Origin: Rhodocyclaceae bacterium
GTDB lineage: Bacteria > Pseudomonadota > Gammaproteobacteria > Burkholderiales > Ga0077523
DNA: 64,000 bases
NCBI GenBank assembly: GCA_020248405.1
Contig: JADCHQ010000015.1
Coordinates: forward strand, 168,101 to 232,100
Direction of reading: 5' to 3'
Shown: positions 27,833-36,433 of the stretch, one piece after another
Layout: the number at the start of each line of letters is the position of its first letter
Numbering within the stretch: position 1 is the stretch's first letter
Made by a program: the position numbers and the translations under genes
Notes under the pieces: generated by a model
Databases searched by the model: none
What the model was told of the DNA's origin: nothing
What the model saw: only the letters and a program-made list of their open reading frames with translations

Positions 27833-28861
27833 ATGCGCCCCGCGACCACCCACCGTGCTTCTCGCAGCATCTTCATCTCCTCCTCCTTCAAGGGCGCCCT
27901 GGGCGCCCTCTTCTTTTGCCTCTACAGCGCCGCGGCCCTGGCAACGGGCAGCGCCAAGATCGGCACCGTCATCTGGATCGGCTACGGTCCGTTCTACGTG
28001 GCCGACCAGCTGGACCTTTTCAAGAAGTCGGGCGTGAAGGTGACCATGCAGGTTTTCACCGACCCGGCGCTCATCCCGCCGGCGGTAACCGGAGGCTCGG
28101 TGGACGGCGGCATGATCACCTACGACCAGGTGGTGAGTTCGGTGTCCAAGGGCTCCACCATGCGGGTGGTCCAACCGATCGACTATTCCAACGGCGGTGA
28201 TGCCATCGTCACCAGCGTGGACATCAAGTCCGTGAAGGACCTGAAGGGCCAGAAAGTGGCCTACAACCCCCTGTCGCCGTCGGACTTCCTGCTCTCCTAC
28301 GCCTTGCAGAGCAACGGCCTGAGCGAGAAAGACGTGAAACCGGTGAACATGAGCCCCGAGGGCGTGCCCGCAGCCATGGCCTCCGGCAGCGTCAAGGTGG
28401 GCGTCACCTACGAGCCGAGCGTCTCGGAGGTCACTTCCATGGGCGGGGGCTCGAAGTTCAAGGTGCTCTATTCCAGCAAGGATGCTCCCGGCCTGATCAC
28501 TGACGTTCTGGTGTTCAAGTCGGAGTACATCAAGAAGAACCCCGACGTAGTGAAGGCCCTGATCCAGGGCTACGTGGACGGCCTGGAATACATGAACAAG
28601 AATCCGGCCGAGGCAGCGAAGCTGATCGGCAAGGTCATGGGCATTTCCGCCAAGGAGGTGCTGGAACAACTGCCGGCCGTGTACAACCCTTCCCTGAACG
28701 AATTCCCCAAGGTGTTCGACAAGAGCAAGGAGACCACCTCGTTGCACACCAGCGGCGCCGTGATCGCGAAGATCCTCAAGGCCAAGGGGGAGATCAAGTC
28801 CATCCCCAGGACGGAGGACACCTACGATGATTCCATCGCCCGGGCCCTGATCAAGAAGTAA
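27833..28861 (+). CDS. NMT1/SsuA-type ABC substrate-binding protein, riboswitch-controlled
   Basis: A 342-residue periplasmic binding protein with a signal peptide ending near residue 40. Mature sequence IGTVIWIGYGPFYVADQLDLF, GGSVDGGMITYDQVV and NPLSPSDFLLSYAL belong to the nitrate/sulfonate/taurine/thiamine-precursor (NMT1/SsuA) superfamily. Such proteins are repeatedly found behind guanidine-I riboswitches. A GGAG ribosome site precedes the ATG. It is the first gene after the riboswitch and resembles the binding protein at 37296 (shared WIGYGP, FTDPAL, NGGDA, LSPSDFLL). No permease or ATPase partner is encoded in the window. A guanidino ligand is inferred from the riboswitch only. Confidence 0.88.
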   Translation: MRPATTHRASRSIFISSSFKGALGALFFCLYSAAALATGSAKIGTVIWIGYGPFYVADQLDLFKKSGVKVTMQVFTDPALIPPAVTGGSVDGGMITYDQVVSSVSKGSTMRVVQPIDYSNGGDAIVTSVDIKSVKDLKGQKVAYNPLSPSDFLLSYALQSNGLSEKDVKPVNMSPEGVPAAMASGSVKVGVTYEPSVSEVTSMGGGSKFKVLYSSKDAPGLITDVLVFKSEYIKKNPDVVKALIQGYVDGLEYMNKNPAEAAKLIGKVMGISAKEVLEQLPAVYNPSLNEFPKVFDKSKETTSLHTSGAVIAKILKAKGEIKSIPRTEDTYDDSIARALIKK

Positions 28862-28870
28862 TTCCTCCCA

Positions 28871-28894
28871 GGCCGGCGCGCCCGCGCGCCGGCC
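28871..28894. repeat. Perfect 10-bp inverted repeat after the first binding-protein gene
   Basis: GGCCGGCGCG, loop CCCG, CGCGCCGGCC. It lies 10 bp after the stop of the riboswitch-proximal binding protein and before the oxygenase genes, without a T-run. In ABC operons such hairpins often stabilise the upstream binding-protein message or partly terminate, giving more binding protein than downstream products. Confidence 0.6.
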
Positions 28895-28917
28895 ATGCTC
28901 CCAAAGCAAGCCTTGCC

Positions 28918-29940
28918 ATGAACACCCGTACCGCATCGCCCTTTCGCTCGCCCCGCGGGGCGCTTCCCAACCTGATCGCCCTGGGCTGGACCCTTCTTGG
29001 CTACCCCCTGGGCATCGCGCTGCTGCTGGCCCATGCCTGGTGGGCCAACCTCGCCGGCGTGCTGATCACCGCGCACGCGCTAGTGTTTGCCGCCTACTAC
29101 ATCCACGAGTTCGCCCACCATTCCATCTTCCGCGCGCCCGGGGCCAACCAGCGCTGGGGCGTTGTCATGACCTGGCTCACGGGCGCGTGCTACGCCACCT
29201 TCGATGCGCTGCGACGCAAGCACATGCGCCATCATCTCGATCGCGCGGACGTGCTCACCTTCGACTACAAGGCATTCCTGGAGCGCTCGCCGCGCTGGGT
29301 CGGCCACACGGTGACCGCCCTGGAGTGGGCCTACGTCCCCGCCGTGGAGCTCATCATGCACGGCTACGTGATGGTGCTGCCCTTTCTCAGGAAGGAGCGC
29401 GCCGCGGAACGGCCGCGGCTGCTGGCGGTGATCGCCACCCGCGCGGCGCTGTTCGGGCTTCTGGCCTGGGTGTCGCCGACAGCCCTGGTGCTGTACGCGG
29501 TGGCCTGGATCCTCATGGTGCACGTGCTGCGCTTCACCGACGCCTACCAGCACACCTTTGATGCCTACGCGGTGCTCGAGGACGGCGCGCCGGTTCCCGC
29601 CGACAAGGTGCGGGACCGTGCCTACGAGCAGGCCAACACCTACAGCAACCTGGTGTCCGTGGCCCATCCCTGGCTCAACACGCTGCTGCTCAACTTCGCC
29701 TATCACAACGCCCACCACGAACGCCCCATCGTCCCCTGGCACGACCTGCCGCGCCTGCACCGGGAGCTGTTCGGCGAGCAGTACGAGCAGGTGATCCCCA
29801 TGGCCGATCTGCTGCGCGGCTATCACCGTGACCGCGTGAAGCGCATCACCTCCGCCGACTACGGTGAGGTGGGCAGCGGCCCGGGCAAGGCCGAGCGCTT
29901 CCTGGGTGCCTACGGCGTGTCCTTCCTCACCGCCGTTTGA
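28918..29940 (+). CDS. Membrane diiron oxygenase/desaturase-type protein (copy 1)
   Basis: A 340-residue integral membrane protein of the FA_desaturase/alkane-hydroxylase-like superfamily. Histidine boxes are HEFAHH (63-68), KHMRHH (101-106) and YHNAHHE (261-267), with an extra QHTF near 210; about four to six membrane segments surround them. Family members bind two irons and desaturate or hydroxylate using electrons from a ferredoxin or rubredoxin; MocD of rhizopine catabolism is a relative by fold. A paralogue with the same layout is at 31619. No electron-transfer partner is encoded nearby. In a guanidine-controlled operon, hydroxylation of an N-alkyl carbon is an attractive but untested role. 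Confidence 0.82.
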   Translation: MNTRTASPFRSPRGALPNLIALGWTLLGYPLGIALLLAHAWWANLAGVLITAHALVFAAYYIHEFAHHSIFRAPGANQRWGVVMTWLTGACYATFDALRRKHMRHHLDRADVLTFDYKAFLERSPRWVGHTVTALEWAYVPAVELIMHGYVMVLPFLRKERAAERPRLLAVIATRAALFGLLAWVSPTALVLYAVAWILMVHVLRFTDAYQHTFDAYAVLEDGAPVPADKVRDRAYEQANTYSNLVSVAHPWLNTLLLNFAYHNAHHERPIVPWHDLPRLHRELFGEQYEQVIPMADLLRGYHRDRVKRITSADYGEVGSGPGKAERFLGAYGVSFLTAV

Positions 29941-29956
29941 CCCGCGGCTGCGCGCC

Positions 29957-30751
29957 ATGACCGTCACGACATCGCCCTCTCCCCAGTACCATCTCGAAGG
30001 GATGCCGGTACTGGTCACCGGCGCAGCCACCGGCATCGGCGTGGGAATTGCCGAGGCGTTTGCGCGGCAGGGCGCCCGGCTCGCGGTGACGGACCGCGAC
30101 GCGGCGCGCCTGGGCGTGGTGGCCTCCGCGCTGGGCGCCGAGTGCTTCGTGACCGAACTCGACGACCCGGAATCGGTGAGCGCCCTGGCGCGGGCAGCAC
30201 GGGAGCGGCTCGGCAAGCTCGCCGTGCTGGTGAACAACGCCGGCACCGAGTACCCCACGGCGCTGGACGACGCTTCGCCCGACGCCATGGAGCGCTGGCA
30301 GTGGCTGATGACCAACAACGTCTCCTCCATGGTGCGCGTCACCCGGGCGCTTCTGCCCCTCATGGAACCGGGCGCGAGCATCATCAACCAGTCCTCCATC
30401 TGGGGTCACACGGCCGTGGGCGGCTTTTCGGCCTACGTGGCCAGCAAGCATGCGGTCCTGGGGTTGACGCGCTCGCTGGCGCATGAACTGGCCCCGCGGG
30501 GCATCCGCGTCAACGCCGTTTGCCCCGGATGGGTGCGCACCGAGGCCTCCATGCGCTCGCTGGCGGCCATGGCCCGCGAGCAGGGCCGCCCCGAGGAGGC
30601 GGTGCTGGCCGACATCGTCGCCGCGCAGGCCGTTCCGAAGCTGCTCGAGCCGGCCGACATCGCCGGGGTGTACCTGTTCCTCGCCAGCAGCGATTCGGCC
30701 ACCCTCACCGGGCAGTCGCTGTCGCCGTGCCACGGCGAAGTGATGCTCTGA
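29957..30751 (+). CDS. Short-chain dehydrogenase/reductase (copy 1)
   Basis: A 264-residue classical SDR. The cofactor motif TGAATGIG follows MPVLV, NNAG is intact, and the catalytic Ser (INQSS), Tyr and Lys (AYVASK) are present. The first Asp after the second beta strand (VTDRDAARL) suggests NAD rather than NADP. Start ATG at 29957, 16 bp after the oxygenase stop. Together with the oxygenase it forms a unit that is echoed by the second SDR plus second oxygenase. It could oxidise an alcohol produced by the oxygenase; the substrate is unknown. Confidence 0.85.
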   Translation: MTVTTSPSPQYHLEGMPVLVTGAATGIGVGIAEAFARQGARLAVTDRDAARLGVVASALGAECFVTELDDPESVSALARAARERLGKLAVLVNNAGTEYPTALDDASPDAMERWQWLMTNNVSSMVRVTRALLPLMEPGASIINQSSIWGHTAVGGFSAYVASKHAVLGLTRSLAHELAPRGIRVNAVCPGWVRTEASMRSLAAMAREQGRPEEAVLADIVAAQAVPKLLEPADIAGVYLFLASSDSATLTGQSLSPCHGEVML

Positions 30752-30851
30752 GTCGTGAGGTTTTGTCTGCCATGTCCATCCTGAAACTCCGCCACAGCCC
30801 GCGCCAGGCCGCGAAGACGCCTGCGCGCTGCAGCAGCCCCGGAGCCTGTCC

Positions 30852-31601
30852 GTGAGCGGGGTGCTTGCAGGACGCACGGCGCTCGTCACCGGCGCGGCTA
30901 GCGGAATCGGGCTCGCCGTGGCCGAGGCCTTCGCCCGCGAGGGCGCTGCCGTGGCCTTGAACCACCTGCGCGCAGGGGAAGCCGCCGCGGCGGTGGTGGA
31001 ACGCATCGCGGCCGCTGGCGGGCGGGCCATGGCCTTCGAGGCCGACGTCACCCGCAGCGCCGACGTGGCCGCCATGGTGGCCGCGGCGGAATCCGCGCTG
31101 GGGCCCCTGGACATCCTGGTGTGCTGCGCCGGGGTGATCCAGGAGAAGCCGCTGCTCTCCACCACCGACGCCGACTGGGACTTCGTGGTGGACACCGACC
31201 TGAAAGGCGTGTTCATCTGCTGCCGCGAGGCGCTGCGCGGCATGGCTTCGCGCAGCCGGGGCGTGGTGATCAACATCGCCTCCGAGCTGGGCCACCTGGG
31301 GCGTGAGAATTTCGCGCCCTACTGTGCCGCCAAGGCCGGGGTGATGGGCCTCACCAAGTCGCTCGCGCGGGAGTTCGCACCCGCCATCCGCGTCAACGCC
31401 ATCGCGCCGGGCCCGGTGGACACGCCCATGCTCTCCCTGGAGCACATGAGCGCCGAGGTGCTCGCGCGGGAGCAGGCCATCCCCGCCGGGCGCGTGGGCC
31501 GGCCCGGGGAAATCGCCGCCACCGCCGTGTTCCTTGCCTCGGAAGCGGCCAGCTTCTTTCATGGCCAGGTGCTGGGCCCCAACGGCGGCGCTCACATGTA
31601 G
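30852..31601 (+). CDS. Short-chain dehydrogenase/reductase (copy 2)
   Basis: A 249-residue SDR of the FabG-like classical type with TGAASGIG near the N-terminus, YCAAK (catalytic Tyr and Lys) and INIAS. The usual NNAG is replaced by CCAG, a conservative but notable change in the structural motif next to the active site. GTG at 30852 is preferred because of GGAG 8 nt upstream. It lies 100 bp after the first SDR and 17 bp before the second oxygenase. Confidence 0.84.
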   Translation: MSGVLAGRTALVTGAASGIGLAVAEAFAREGAAVALNHLRAGEAAAAVVERIAAAGGRAMAFEADVTRSADVAAMVAAAESALGPLDILVCCAGVIQEKPLLSTTDADWDFVVDTDLKGVFICCREALRGMASRSRGVVINIASELGHLGRENFAPYCAAKAGVMGLTKSLAREFAPAIRVNAIAPGPVDTPMLSLEHMSAEVLAREQAIPAGRVGRPGEIAATAVFLASEAASFFHGQVLGPNGGAHM

Positions 31602-31618
31602 CCACAACGGGAAAATCC

Positions 31619-32644
31619 ATGACCGACACCGCCCTGAAACCGGCTCCCTCCCTGTGGCGCGAGCGCGAAGGCGCACTGCCCAACACGCTCGCCATCGGCT
31701 ACGCCACCCTCGGCCATACCGCCGGCCTCGCCCTGCTGCTGGCCGACAACTGGTGGCTGCGCCTGCCCGGCGTGCTGCTCACCGGCCACACCATGGTGAT
31801 CGCCGCCTACCTGATCCACGAGGCCGCCCACTACACCCTGTTCCGCAGCCACGCACACAACCGGCGGGTGGGCGAGCTGATGGGGTGGATCTGCGGCGCG
31901 GCCTACTGCGGCTTCGAGCGGATCCGCCACATGCACATCCGCCACCACCGCGACCGGGCCGACGTCACCGTGTTCGACTACAAGGCGGCGCTGCGCCGCC
32001 ATCCGTGGCTGCGCCGCCTGGTGCAGGCGCTGGAGTGGGCCTACGTGCCGACGGTGGAGGTGATCATGCATTTCCAGCTGGTGGCGCGGCCCTTCACCCG
32101 GGCGGCGGAGCGCCATCGCCGGGGCCGCGTGCTGGTGGTGGCCGCCACCCGGCTCGCGCTGTTCGCGCTGATCTTCGCCATCTCGCCCGTGGCACTGCTG
32201 CTCTACGCGGCGGCCTACTGGCTGCTGCTCACCACGCTCAACTTCTTCGACGCCTTCCACCACACCTTCGAGCAGATCTTCACCGGCGAGAACGACCCCG
32301 TGTCCATGGACGGCCGGGACCGCGAGTACGAGCAGGCCAACACCTATTCCAACGTGGTATCGGTTCGCCACCCGTGGCTCAACCTGCTCACGCTCAACTT
32401 CGGTTACCACAATGCCCACCACGAGCGCGCCGCGGTGCCCTGGTACCGGCTGCCCGCGCTGCACGCCGAGCTGTTCGCCGGCAGCCCGCGCGAGCTCATG
32501 CCCCTCTCCCAGCTGCTGAGCACCTTCCACGCCAACCGCGTGCGGCGCGTGTTCGACGACCACTACGGCGCGGTGGGCGAGGGACCGCGGCGCGCCGACG
32601 GCTTCGTGGGCGCCCACGGCGTGTCCTTCCTCACCGTTCCGTGA
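31619..32644 (+). CDS. Membrane diiron oxygenase/desaturase-type protein (copy 2)
   Basis: A 341-residue paralogue of the protein at 28918. The histidine boxes are HEAAHY (67-72), HMHIRHH (104-110) and YHNAHHE (about 267-273), with HHTF around 216. Shared stretches such as EREGALPN/SPRGALPN, LEWAYVP, YEQANTYSN and GVSFLT mark a common origin, and the difference in the first box (HEFAHH versus HEAAHY) may indicate altered iron ligation or substrate. It overlaps the EamA gene by 4 bp (GTGA). The pair could act sequentially or as a heteromer. Confidence 0.82.
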   Translation: MTDTALKPAPSLWREREGALPNTLAIGYATLGHTAGLALLLADNWWLRLPGVLLTGHTMVIAAYLIHEAAHYTLFRSHAHNRRVGELMGWICGAAYCGFERIRHMHIRHHRDRADVTVFDYKAALRRHPWLRRLVQALEWAYVPTVEVIMHFQLVARPFTRAAERHRRGRVLVVAATRLALFALIFAISPVALLLYAAAYWLLLTTLNFFDAFHHTFEQIFTGENDPVSMDGRDREYEQANTYSNVVSVRHPWLNLLTLNFGYHNAHHERAAVPWYRLPALHAELFAGSPRELMPLSQLLSTFHANRVRRVFDDHYGAVGEGPRRADGFVGAHGVSFLTVP

Positions 32645-33534
32645 CGTCGTCCGCGACCCACCGGGCAGCCGTGCTGGCGTTGCTGGTGAGCGGCGCGCTG
32701 TGGGGTACCACGTGGATGCCCCTCAAGCACTTCGCCGCGGCCGGCCTCACCGGGCTCACCCTCACGCTGTGCACCTACGGCCTGCTGGGCGTGCTGGCGC
32801 TGCCCTGGCTGCTCAAGGCGCGGCCGCGCTGGTGGGGCAGCCGCCGGCTGCTGCTGCTCATGGGCGTTCTGTCGGGCCTGTCCAATGCCTGCTGGGTCAC
32901 GGGCTTGATGTTCGGCCAGGTGACGCGCGTGATGCTGCTGTTCTACCTGATCCCGGTGTGGGCGATGCTGGGCGCGCGGCTGTTCCTGGGCGAGCCTGTC
33001 ACCCGCCTGCGCCTGCTGGCGGTGGTGATGGCCGTGGGCGGCGCGGTGCTGGTGCTGGGCGGCCCCGGGGCCCTGGCTGGCCCGCCCCAGCCCCTGGACC
33101 TGCTCGCCGTGCTCGCGGGCCTGCTGTTCGCCGCCTCCAACCTGTGCGCGCGCGCCGCCTCGGAAGTGCCCGTGCCGGTGAAGGCGGTGGTGGTGTTCGC
33201 GGGCTGCGCGCTGGTGGGCGGCGCACTGATCCCCGTGGTGGATCACGCCCTTCCGCCCATCGAACCGCCGCTTGCGCTGGAGCTGGCCGCCTTCGCCCTG
33301 GTCTGGATCACGGCGGCCATGTTCACCCAGGCCTACGGCATCACCCACCTGGAAGCCGGGCGCGCCGGCGTGCTGCTCGTCTTCGAGCTGGTGGCCGCGG
33401 TGGCAACGGCAATGGTCTTCGCGGGCGAACGCCTGGACTCCGCCGGATGGTTCGGCGCCGCCCTCATCGTGACCGCGGCGCTCCTGGAAACGCTGCACAC
33501 CTCACACGTACCCGAGCAAGGAAGCCCCCCATGA
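32641..33534 (+). CDS. EamA/DMT-superfamily transporter
   Basis: A 297-residue membrane protein with about ten hydrophobic segments in two EamA repeats, starting LLVSGALWGTTWMPLKHF and with YLIPVWAMLGARLFLGEP as the end of the first repeat. Start GTG at 32641 overlaps the oxygenase stop; its own stop overlaps the creatininase start (ATGA). Guanidine exporters (Gdx) belong to the related SMR family of the same superfamily, but this is a full-length EamA protein, so its direction and cargo are open. Its place inside the operon suggests transport of the pathway substrate or a by-product. Confidence 0.85.
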   Translation: MTSSATHRAAVLALLVSGALWGTTWMPLKHFAAAGLTGLTLTLCTYGLLGVLALPWLLKARPRWWGSRRLLLLMGVLSGLSNACWVTGLMFGQVTRVMLLFYLIPVWAMLGARLFLGEPVTRLRLLAVVMAVGGAVLVLGGPGALAGPPQPLDLLAVLAGLLFAASNLCARAASEVPVPVKAVVVFAGCALVGGALIPVVDHALPPIEPPLALELAAFALVWITAAMFTQAYGITHLEAGRAGVLLVFELVAAVATAMVFAGERLDSAGWFGAALIVTAALLETLHTSHVPEQGSPP

Positions 33535-34295
33535 GCGAGATCCTGATGAACCGCATGGACTGGACCAACTACGAGCAGCGGGTGCGCGGGGACGGCGCCG
33601 TGGTGTTCCTGCCCTGCGGTGCCACCGAGCAGCACGGGCCCCACCTGCCGCTGGGCACCGACCACATCCTGGCCCACGAAGTGGCCGCCGGCGTGGCGCG
33701 TCGCGTGGGCGGCATCGTGGCGCCAGCGCTCTCCTACGGCTACAAGTCTCAGGTGAAGTGTGGCGGCGGCCAGCACTTCTGCGGCACCACCAGCCTCGAC
33801 GCCGCCACCCTTATCGGCAACGTGCGCGACACCATCCGCGAGTTCGCCCGCCACGGCGCGCGCGCCGTGGTGCTGTGCAACGGCCACTACGAGAACACCT
33901 GGTTCCTGATCGAAGGCATCGAGCTCGCCATGCGCGAGCTCGGGCCGTCGCCCTCGCTGCGGGTGATGCGGCTGGAGTACTGGGACTTCATGACCGGCAG
34001 CACGCTGGGCAAGGTGTTCCCCGAGGGATTCCCGGGCTTCGCCCTGGAGCACGCCGCGGTGCTGGAGACCTCCATGATGCTGCACTACCACCCCGACCTG
34101 GTGCGCCTGGACCGCATCCCCGGGGACGGACCGGCGCACTTCCCCGAATACGAAACCTTCCCGCCGTACACCCACCTGGTGCCGCCCTCGGGCGTGCTGT
34201 CCTCGGCGCGCGCCGCCACCCGGGAGAAGGGCGACTGGCTGGTGGAGGAAGTCACCGACCGCATCAGCGCGGCGGTACGCAAGGAATTCGGCTGA
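33531..34295 (+). CDS. Creatininase (creatinine amidohydrolase)
   Basis: A 254-residue member of the creatininase family. From memory it follows the Pseudomonas putida creatininase along its entire length: YGYKSQ, GTTSLDAATL, IREFARHGAR, NGHYEN, YWDF, PEGF and LSSA-A-REKG all correspond. Metal ligands are in place: Glu33, His35 (TEQHG), Asp44 (GTDHIL), His119 and Glu121 (NGHYEN). Creatininase interconverts creatinine and creatine. This closeness favours creatininase over relatives such as MftE or FAPy deformylase. No creatinase is in the window. The gene is translationally coupled to the EamA gene and followed 19 bp later by a binding-protein gene. Confidence 0.87.
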   Translation: MSEILMNRMDWTNYEQRVRGDGAVVFLPCGATEQHGPHLPLGTDHILAHEVAAGVARRVGGIVAPALSYGYKSQVKCGGGQHFCGTTSLDAATLIGNVRDTIREFARHGARAVVLCNGHYENTWFLIEGIELAMRELGPSPSLRVMRLEYWDFMTGSTLGKVFPEGFPGFALEHAAVLETSMMLHYHPDLVRLDRIPGDGPAHFPEYETFPPYTHLVPPSGVLSSARAATREKGDWLVEEVTDRISAAVRKEFG

Positions 34296-34314
34296 ACCTG
34301 GAACGGGAACAATC

Positions 34315-35268
34315 ATGAAACGACTGCTCGCCATGCTCGTGCTGTTCGCGATTGCGGCCACCTCCCATGCCGCCGACCGGCTGCGCATCGGCCACGACGC
34401 CTGGATCGGCTACGCCGCGGCCATGGTGGCCCGCGACAAGGGGCTGTTCCACAAGGAGGGCCTGGAGGTGAAGACCATCGCCTTCGCCGGCCCGGGGGAC
34501 ACCCTCCCGCCGCTGGTCTCGGGCCACCTGGACGTGGCCTTCACCACGCTGTTCAACCTGGCCCTCATGGCCGCCAGGGGCAACGAGGATCTGGTGGCCA
34601 TCTACCTGCTGGACACCTCCAGCGGCGCCGACGCCGTGGTGGCCGCGAAGGGCATCGAAACGCCCGCGCAGCTCAGGGGCCGCAAGATCGCGGTGACGCT
34701 GGACGAGGTGAACCACATGCTGCTGCTCGCCGCGCTGGAACGCGGCGGCGTGAAGCCCGGGGAGGCGCAGCTGGTGAACTTCAACGCCGAGGACGCCGGC
34801 GCGGCCCTGCTCGCCGGCAAGGTGGACGCGGCCGTCACCTGGGAGCCCTGGGTGACCCGGGCGAAGGGCGCGGGCGGCAAGGTGGTGTTCAGCAGCGCCG
34901 ACACGCCCAACCTGATCCTGGACGCGGTGGTGGTACGCAAGGACGTGCTGGCCAGCAAGGGCGTGCAGCTGGCGCAGCTGCTGCGCGGCATCGACGCCGG
35001 CCACGCCTTCCTCGCCGCAAAGCCGAAGGAATCGCACGCCGCGCTCGCGAAGTGGCTCAAGGTCACGCCCGCCGAGGTGGCCGGCATGCTGGCCGGCGAC
35101 AAGGTGTACGGCCTAGCCGACAACCGCGCGCTGTTCGGCGCGCCCGACAAGCCGGGCCCGGCCTACGACTCCATGCGCCGCGTGGCCGGGTTTATCGCCT
35201 CCCGCGGCCTAGGCGCCCGGCCCGTGAAGCCCGAGGGCCTGCTGGTGCCCGCGCTGGTGGGGCGCTGA
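34315..35268 (+). CDS. NMT1/SsuA-type ABC substrate-binding protein (second of three)
   Basis: A 317-residue periplasmic binding protein with a clear signal peptide ending at SHAAD. Mature sequence LRIGHDAWIGYAAAMVARDKGLF and GPGDTLPPLVSGHLDVAF are of the SsuA/TauA type. It is more distant from the other two binding proteins of the island, lacking their LSPSDFLL segment, so it likely has a different ligand. A GGAAC-type weak ribosome site precedes the ATG. It sits between creatininase and the deaminase. Confidence 0.87.
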   Translation: MKRLLAMLVLFAIAATSHAADRLRIGHDAWIGYAAAMVARDKGLFHKEGLEVKTIAFAGPGDTLPPLVSGHLDVAFTTLFNLALMAARGNEDLVAIYLLDTSSGADAVVAAKGIETPAQLRGRKIAVTLDEVNHMLLLAALERGGVKPGEAQLVNFNAEDAGAALLAGKVDAAVTWEPWVTRAKGAGGKVVFSSADTPNLILDAVVVRKDVLASKGVQLAQLLRGIDAGHAFLAAKPKESHAALAKWLKVTPAEVAGMLAGDKVYGLADNRALFGAPDKPGPAYDSMRRVAGFIASRGLGARPVKPEGLLVPALVGR

Positions 35269-35269
35269 G

Positions 35270-35737
35270 GTGGCAAGCGACGCCGACCTTGCGTGGATGC
35301 GCGCCGCCATGCAGGCCGCGCGCACCGGCCTCGCGGCGGGCGAGCCGCCCTTCGGCGCCGTGGTGGTGGACGCCGCCGGCCGCGAAGTAGCCCGGGCCCA
35401 CGACCAGGTCAACGCGCTGCGGGACATGAGCCGCCACTCCGAGATCGAGGCGGTGCGCGCCGCCTGCGCCGCGCGAGGCCCGGACCTCTCCGGCTGCACG
35501 CTCTACGCCACCACCGAGCCCTGCGCCATGTGCTTCACCTCGGCGTGGCTCGCCCGGGTGTCGCGCATCGTGTACGGCTGCACCATGGCCGAGGTGGCGG
35601 CAGTGGCGCCCTCGCAGCGCGAGGTGCCGGTGCCAGTCGCGGTGATGAACGCAGCCACGGCGCAACCCCTGGCCCTGGAGGGCGGCGTGCTCGGCCGGGA
35701 GTGCCTCGCCATGTTCGAGGCGTGGGGGGGAACATGA
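35270..35737 (+). CDS. CMP/dCMP-type zinc deaminase
   Basis: A 155-residue deaminase of the cytidine/guanine deaminase superfamily. Zinc and catalytic residues are His56 with Glu58 (HSEIEA) and Cys85, Cys88 (TTEPCAMC). The length and PFGAVVVD fit the guanine/nucleoside deaminase (GuaD/TadA-like) branch. GTG start at 35270, one base after the binding-protein stop. In a guanidine island it might deaminate a cyclic guanidine or amidine to the corresponding oxo compound; canonical creatinine deaminase belongs to a different fold, so this is inference. Confidence 0.86.
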   Translation: MASDADLAWMRAAMQAARTGLAAGEPPFGAVVVDAAGREVARAHDQVNALRDMSRHSEIEAVRAACAARGPDLSGCTLYATTEPCAMCFTSAWLARVSRIVYGCTMAEVAAVAPSQREVPVPVAVMNAATAQPLALEGGVLGRECLAMFEAWGGT

Positions 35738-35783
35738 GCACGCTGGCGCCGCACGGCCGTTTCGCTTCCACTGGAGAGAGCAG

Positions 35784-36431
35784 ATGAGCGTTTCCTTCGA
35801 CCCGCGATCCGCCGCCCTGCTGGCGATCGACATGCAGCGCGACTTCCTCGACCCGCGCGGTTACGCAGCCAGGGCGGGCCTGGACATCGAGCTGCTGCGC
35901 CGCGCCATCCCGGGCGTGAAGCGGCTGCTGGAAGCCGCCCGCAAGACGGGCCTCACCGTGGTGCACACCCGCGAGGCAAATGCGGCCGATCTCTCGGACG
36001 TGCCGCCGGAGTTCATGGCGGCCACGCAGCGCACCGGCGCGCCCGTGGGCGCGCCCGGCCCCCTGGGCCGCCTGCTGATCCGCGGCGAGCACGGCACGGG
36101 CATCGTGGACGAGCTCGCGCCGCTCCCGGGCGAGATCGAGATCGACAAGCCCGGCTTCAGCGCCTTCGAGGCCACCGCCCTGGGGGCCATGCTCAACACC
36201 CGTGGCGTGCGCACGCTGCTGATCTGCGGCGTGACCACCGAGGTGTGCGTGTCCTCCACGCTGCGCAGCGCCGTGGACCGGGGGTTTCGCTGCATCACCG
36301 TGGGCGATGCCTGCGCCTCGGCCTACCCCGACCTGCACGACGCCGCGCTTCGGATGATCGGCGTGGAGGGCGGCGTCTTCGGGCAGGTGGCCACGGCGGC
36401 CGAGGTGGCCGCGTTCCTGGCGTCGTGCTGA
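35784..36431 (+). CDS. Isochorismatase-fold cysteine hydrolase, biuret-hydrolase-like
   Basis: A 215-residue cysteine hydrolase. The triad is Asp16 (IDMQRDF), Lys122 (IDKPGFSAF) and Cys155 (GVTTEVCVSSTLR). The spacing (106 and 33 residues) is the same as I recall for Rhizobium biuret hydrolase BiuH, as are HTRE, the GPLGRLLIRGEHG region and GGVFG near the C-terminus. The family also contains N-carbamoylsarcosine amidase, part of a creatinine route. Both chemistries cleave a carbamoyl or ureido group and fit the setting. An AGAGAG ribosome site precedes the ATG. The next gene starts 2 bp after its stop. Confidence 0.85.
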   Translation: MSVSFDPRSAALLAIDMQRDFLDPRGYAARAGLDIELLRRAIPGVKRLLEAARKTGLTVVHTREANAADLSDVPPEFMAATQRTGAPVGAPGPLGRLLIRGEHGTGIVDELAPLPGEIEIDKPGFSAFEATALGAMLNTRGVRTLLICGVTTEVCVSSTLRSAVDRGFRCITVGDACASAYPDLHDAALRMIGVEGGVFGQVATAAEVAAFLASC

Positions 36432-36433
36432 GC

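Noticed and set aside
27329..28936. Open frame of 535 codons antisense to the first binding protein and the riboswitch
   Set aside because: Mirror-frame composition; the plus strand carries a conserved RNA and a clear secreted protein.
30771..30855. Tiny open frame between the two SDR genes (MSILKLRHSP...)
   Set aside because: About 27 codons, no ribosome site or conservation evidence; likely spacer.
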